Assembly: GCA_014649555.1 (NCBI GenBank)
Contig: BMTG01000002.1
Coordinates: 496,001-560,000 of the forward strand
Direction of reading: 5' to 3'
Length of the DNA: 64,000 nucleotides
Origin: Streptomyces globisporus
GTDB lineage: Bacteria > Actinomycetota > Actinomycetes > Streptomycetales > Streptomycetaceae
A program made the position numbers and the translations under genes. The notes beneath the pieces were generated by a model, which worked only from the letters and a program-made list of their open reading frames with translations, was not told the DNA's origin and did not search any database. Positions 61,473 through 64,000 of the stretch are shown here, one piece after another. The number at the start of each line of letters is the position of its first letter. Position 1 is the stretch's first letter.

Positions 61473-62960
61473 GTGAAGTCCCCCCATTCCCCCGTCCGGG
61501 CTCTGCCGCTGTACCGCCGCCACCGGCTGCGCTCCGCCGCGCTGGCCGCCACGGTCGCGGCCCTGCTCCTCGGATCGGCGGGCCGGGCCCCGGCGGCGCC
61601 CGCCCCGGCCGGAAGCCCGAACGGAACCCCGGCGGCCGCCCCGGTCGCCGCCGACTGCCCGGAGGCGCTGGCCGGAAAGGCGCGGTGCTACACGGGCCAG
61701 GACGGGAACGGGGCGCACTACGCGCTCGCCGTCCCGAACCGCTGGAACGGCTCCCTGGTGGTGCACGCGCACGGCGGGCCCGACCTGGGCGACGCGTCGG
61801 ACCCGGCCCGCTCGACCGAGGACCTGGAGCGCTGGTCCGTCATGGTCGAGGAGGGGTACGCCTGGGCGGGCTCCTCGTACCGGCGCGGCGGCTACGGGAC
61901 GCGGATGGCGGCGGCCGACACCGAGAGCGTGCGCCGGGTCTTCACCGACCGGTTCGGGAAGCCGGGGCGGACCTATCTGCACGGCCAGTCCTGGGGCGGG
62001 AACGTCGCCGCCAAGGTCGCGGAGACGTACGGCACGAAGCCCGGGGCGTACGACGGGGTGCTGCTCACCAACGGCGTCCTGGGCGGCGGTTCGCGCGGCT
62101 ACGACTACCGGGTCGACCTGCGCGTGGTCTACCAGTACTACTGCGGCAACCACCCGCGCCCCACCGAGCCGCAGTACCCGCTGTGGCAGGGGCTCCGTCC
62201 GGACTCCACGATGACGTCCGCCGGGCTGAGCGCCCGGCTGCGGGAGTGCACGGGGTTCGACGCCGACCCGGCCGCCCGGACCGCGCTCCAGCAGCGCAAC
62301 CTGGACGACATCCTGGCCGTCACCGGGATCCCGGAGCGGTCCCTGGAGTCGCATCTGCGGTTCGCGACGTTCACCTTCCGCGACATCGTCTCGACCCGGC
62401 TGGAGGGACGTAACCCCTTCTCCAACCGGGGCGTGCGGTATACCGGCTCGCACGACGACCGGGCGCTGAACGCGGGCGTGGAGCGGTTCTCGGCGGATCC
62501 GGCCGCGCGCCGCGACCTCTCGTGGGACAGCGACCTGACCGGGCGGGTGTCCCTGCCCGTCCTCACTCTGCACGCCATCGACGACCCGACGGCGTTCGTG
62601 GAGCACGAGGCCGCCTACCGGGCCACGCTGCGGGGCGCGGGCCGGGAGCACCGGCTCGTACAGTCCTTCACCCGCGAGAGCGAGCACAGCGGGCTGAGCA
62701 GCGCGGAGTACGCCAACTCCATTGATGCCCTTGATCGTTGGGCCCGCAGCGGCCGCAAGCCCACCGCGCGTTCGCTGGCCGACTCGTGCGCCGCCTTCGA
62801 CCGGACGTACGGCACGGGCTGCTTTTACGATCCGGGGTTCCTGCCCTCGTCGTACGCCTCCCGGGTGCTGCCCCGGCCGGGCGGTCTCCGCTGGCCGGCC
62901 ATGACCGCCGGCCAGGAGCGGGCCTGGAGCCGGATCGACGGGGTGGGCATCGCTCCCTGA
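61473..62960 (+). CDS. Secreted alpha/beta hydrolase
   Basis: A 495-residue exported hydrolase. The signal is RSAALAATVAALLLGSAGRA with cleavage near APAAPA. The nucleophile elbow is LHGQSWGGNVAAKVA, an acidic residue in LTLHAIDDPTAFVEHE, and a likely His in ESEHSGLSSAEY. The oxyanion strand is VVHAHGGPDLGD. It resembles proteins annotated as secreted peptidases or lipases; substrate is unknown. The GTG at 61473 has AGGAG upstream at 9 bases. Confidence 0.86.
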   Translation: MKSPHSPVRALPLYRRHRLRSAALAATVAALLLGSAGRAPAAPAPAGSPNGTPAAAPVAADCPEALAGKARCYTGQDGNGAHYALAVPNRWNGSLVVHAHGGPDLGDASDPARSTEDLERWSVMVEEGYAWAGSSYRRGGYGTRMAAADTESVRRVFTDRFGKPGRTYLHGQSWGGNVAAKVAETYGTKPGAYDGVLLTNGVLGGGSRGYDYRVDLRVVYQYYCGNHPRPTEPQYPLWQGLRPDSTMTSAGLSARLRECTGFDADPAARTALQQRNLDDILAVTGIPERSLESHLRFATFTFRDIVSTRLEGRNPFSNRGVRYTGSHDDRALNAGVERFSADPAARRDLSWDSDLTGRVSLPVLTLHAIDDPTAFVEHEAAYRATLRGAGREHRLVQSFTRESEHSGLSSAEYANSIDALDRWARSGRKPTARSLADSCAAFDRTYGTGCFYDPGFLPSSYASRVLPRPGGLRWPAMTAGQERAWSRIDGVGIAP

Positions 62961-63008
62961 GGCGCGGGCAGGAAACCGCCACCCTCCCGCACCCCCTGAC
63001 GACCTGTT

Positions 63009-63016
63009 GGTATACC
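63009..63016. promoter_or_regulatory. GGTATACC palindrome upstream of the permease
   Basis: An 8-bp palindrome, A/T-rich for this region, 63 bases before the permease start. GGTATACC cores are typical of GntR-family sites; it could also contain the -10 (TATACC). Tentative. Confidence 0.35.
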
Positions 63017-63078
63017 GTAACGCCGCCTTCACACCGGCCGTACGCGCGGGAAACGGCGGCTGCCTAGCGTCCCCCGCC

Positions 63079-64000
63079 ATGGATACCCGCACGCAGATCG
63101 CCGAACCGTCCCCGTCGGACCCCGCACCGCCCGCGGTCCCCGACGAACCCCAGGCGGTGCGGGAGACGCTGGAGGACTACACCCTCCGCTTCGCGCCGCG
63201 CAGTTACCGCCGCTGGACCCCGATGGTCGTCGCGACCACGGCACTCGGCGGCATCGCCTACATGGCCGACTTCTCCATCGGCGCCGGCATCGCCATGGCC
63301 CACGGCACCGGCAACGCCCTGGTCGCGATCACCGTCGCGGCGGCCCTCATCTTCATCACCGGCTTCCCGCTCGCCTACTACGCGGCCCGCTACAACATCG
63401 ACCTGGACCTGATCACCCGGGGCTCCGGCTTCGGCTACTACGGATCGGTACTCACCGGCGTCATCTTCGCCAGCTTCACCGTCATCTTCTTCGCCCTCGA
63501 AGGGGCGATCATGGCCCAGGGACTCAAGCTCGGCTTCGGGCTGCCGCTGTGGCTCGGCTACGCCGTCTCCACCCTCATGGTCATCCCCCTCGTCATCTAC
63601 GGGATGAAGGCGCTCAGCAAGCTCCAGGTGTGGACCACCCCCATCTGGCTGCTGCTGATGGTCGGCCCGCTGGTCTATCTGGTCGCGACCGACCCCGGCG
63701 CGGTCGACAGCTTCCTCGCCTACGCGGGCACCGACGGCGAGGGCAGCCTCAACACCGCGTCCGTGCTGCTCGGCGCGGGCGTCTGCCTCTCGCTCATCGC
63801 GCAGATCGGTGAGCAGATCGACTATCTGCGCTTCATGCCGCCCAAGACCGAGGCGAACCGGCGCAGTTGGTGGACGGCGATGGTCATGGCAGGGCCCGGC
63901 TGGGTGGTGCTCGGCGCGATCAAGCAGGCCATCGGGGTCTTCCTCGCCGTCTACATCCTCTCCGAGGTGGGTCCGGCCGCCGCGACCGAGCCGATCCAGC
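63079..64000 (+). CDS. NCS1 family cytosine/purine permease, N-terminal part
   Basis: The first about 307 residues; the gene runs off the right edge. After a Pro/Glu-rich start (MDTRTQIAEPSPSDPAPP) come ETLEDYTLRFAPRSYRRWTP and about seven hydrophobic helices, including VVATTALGGIAYMADFSIGAG, LIFITGFPLAYYAARYNIDL and GFGYYGSVLTGVIFASFTVI. This is the layout of cytosine/purine, uracil, thiamine or allantoin permeases. The frame is clear from the ATG at 63079. Substrate cannot be fixed. Confidence 0.88.
   Translation, partial: MDTRTQIAEPSPSDPAPPAVPDEPQAVRETLEDYTLRFAPRSYRRWTPMVVATTALGGIAYMADFSIGAGIAMAHGTGNALVAITVAAALIFITGFPLAYYAARYNIDLDLITRGSGFGYYGSVLTGVIFASFTVIFFALEGAIMAQGLKLGFGLPLWLGYAVSTLMVIPLVIYGMKALSKLQVWTTPIWLLLMVGPLVYLVATDPGAVDSFLAYAGTDGEGSLNTASVLLGAGVCLSLIAQIGEQIDYLRFMPPKTEANRRSWWTAMVMAGPGWVVLGAIKQAIGVFLAVYILSEVGPAAATEPIQ

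Noticed and set aside
61116-63092. 658-codon minus-strand frame over the alpha/beta hydrolase
   Set aside because: Opposite a gene with signal peptide and catalytic elbow; composition is that of a shadow.

Overview
The window is a very GC-rich, densely coding piece of an actinobacterial chromosome, almost certainly Streptomyces. The support is the strong third-codon GC bias with long antisense shadow frames, many GTG starts, short overlapping stop/start junctions, numerous LysR/XRE/ROK/LacI/AraC regulators, secreted hydrolases, a fused SecDF and an extra MreB-like protein. No rRNA, tRNA, CRISPR array, insertion sequence, integrase or phage gene was seen. About 49 protein genes can be supported; the first (EboE) and last (NCS1 permease) are cut by the window edges.

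Region by region: (1) 1-5753, minus strand: a translationally coupled Ebo-type cluster (inositol-3-phosphate synthase, UbiA prenyltransferase, TIM-barrel isomerase, EboA, TatD-like EboB, EboE). Related clusters in cyanobacteria and pseudomonads are linked to moving or making small metabolites; here a myo-inositol-phosphate synthase heads the operon. (2) 5848-17246, minus strand: a sugar-use block with a ROK regulator, a ribose-type ABC importer (ATPase, permease, lipoprotein), a Gfo/Idh/MocA dehydrogenase and a sugar-phosphate isomerase, closed by a hairpin terminator. Downstream is a separate 1239-residue secreted protein joining a sorbosone/glucose dehydrogenase-like propeller, PKD, carbohydrate-binding, ThuA and DUF1080 domains, with its own strong terminator. 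Together they suggest outside-to-inside use of oxidised (3-keto) sugars. (3) 17454-30955: mixed metabolic and regulatory genes (KAS III, FdhD, HhH protein, bile-acid-type transporter with divergent LysR, acyl-CoA synthetase, aldo/keto reductase, ricin-type lectin, methyltransferase, AraC and LysR regulators, NmrA-type reductase, pterin dehydratase, XRE regulator).

(4) 30977-37375, minus strand: NAD-dependent DNA ligase, a short MreB-like ATPase, a His-rich secreted protein coupled to it, and SecDF. (5) 37437-44386: a secreted DUF1996 protein behind a clear -35/-10 promoter with a perfect palindrome at the expected start of transcription, then a DUF305 lipoprotein and a LacI regulator that is a natural candidate for binding it; next a membrane phosphatase-like enzyme with a repeat tail, an MBL-fold hydrolase and a DedA protein. 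(6) 44449-54396: PLP aminotransferase with in-frame N-terminal repeats, PAP2/lipid kinase fusion, methyltransferase, VOC protein, DUF5107-TPR protein, an arginase relative lacking two metal-binding histidines, LapA-type membrane protein and a secreted CocE/NonD hydrolase with a TetR-type palindrome upstream.

(7) 54586-64000: a minus-strand four-peptidase operon (M55 D-aminopeptidase, M20, S9 prolyl oligopeptidase, S66 LD-carboxypeptidase), then divergently a secreted C15-like protein with Ser in place of the catalytic Cys, a secreted alpha/beta hydrolase preceded by a perfect hairpin, and the start of an NCS1 permease. All names rest on reading motifs in the sequence; no database search was run.
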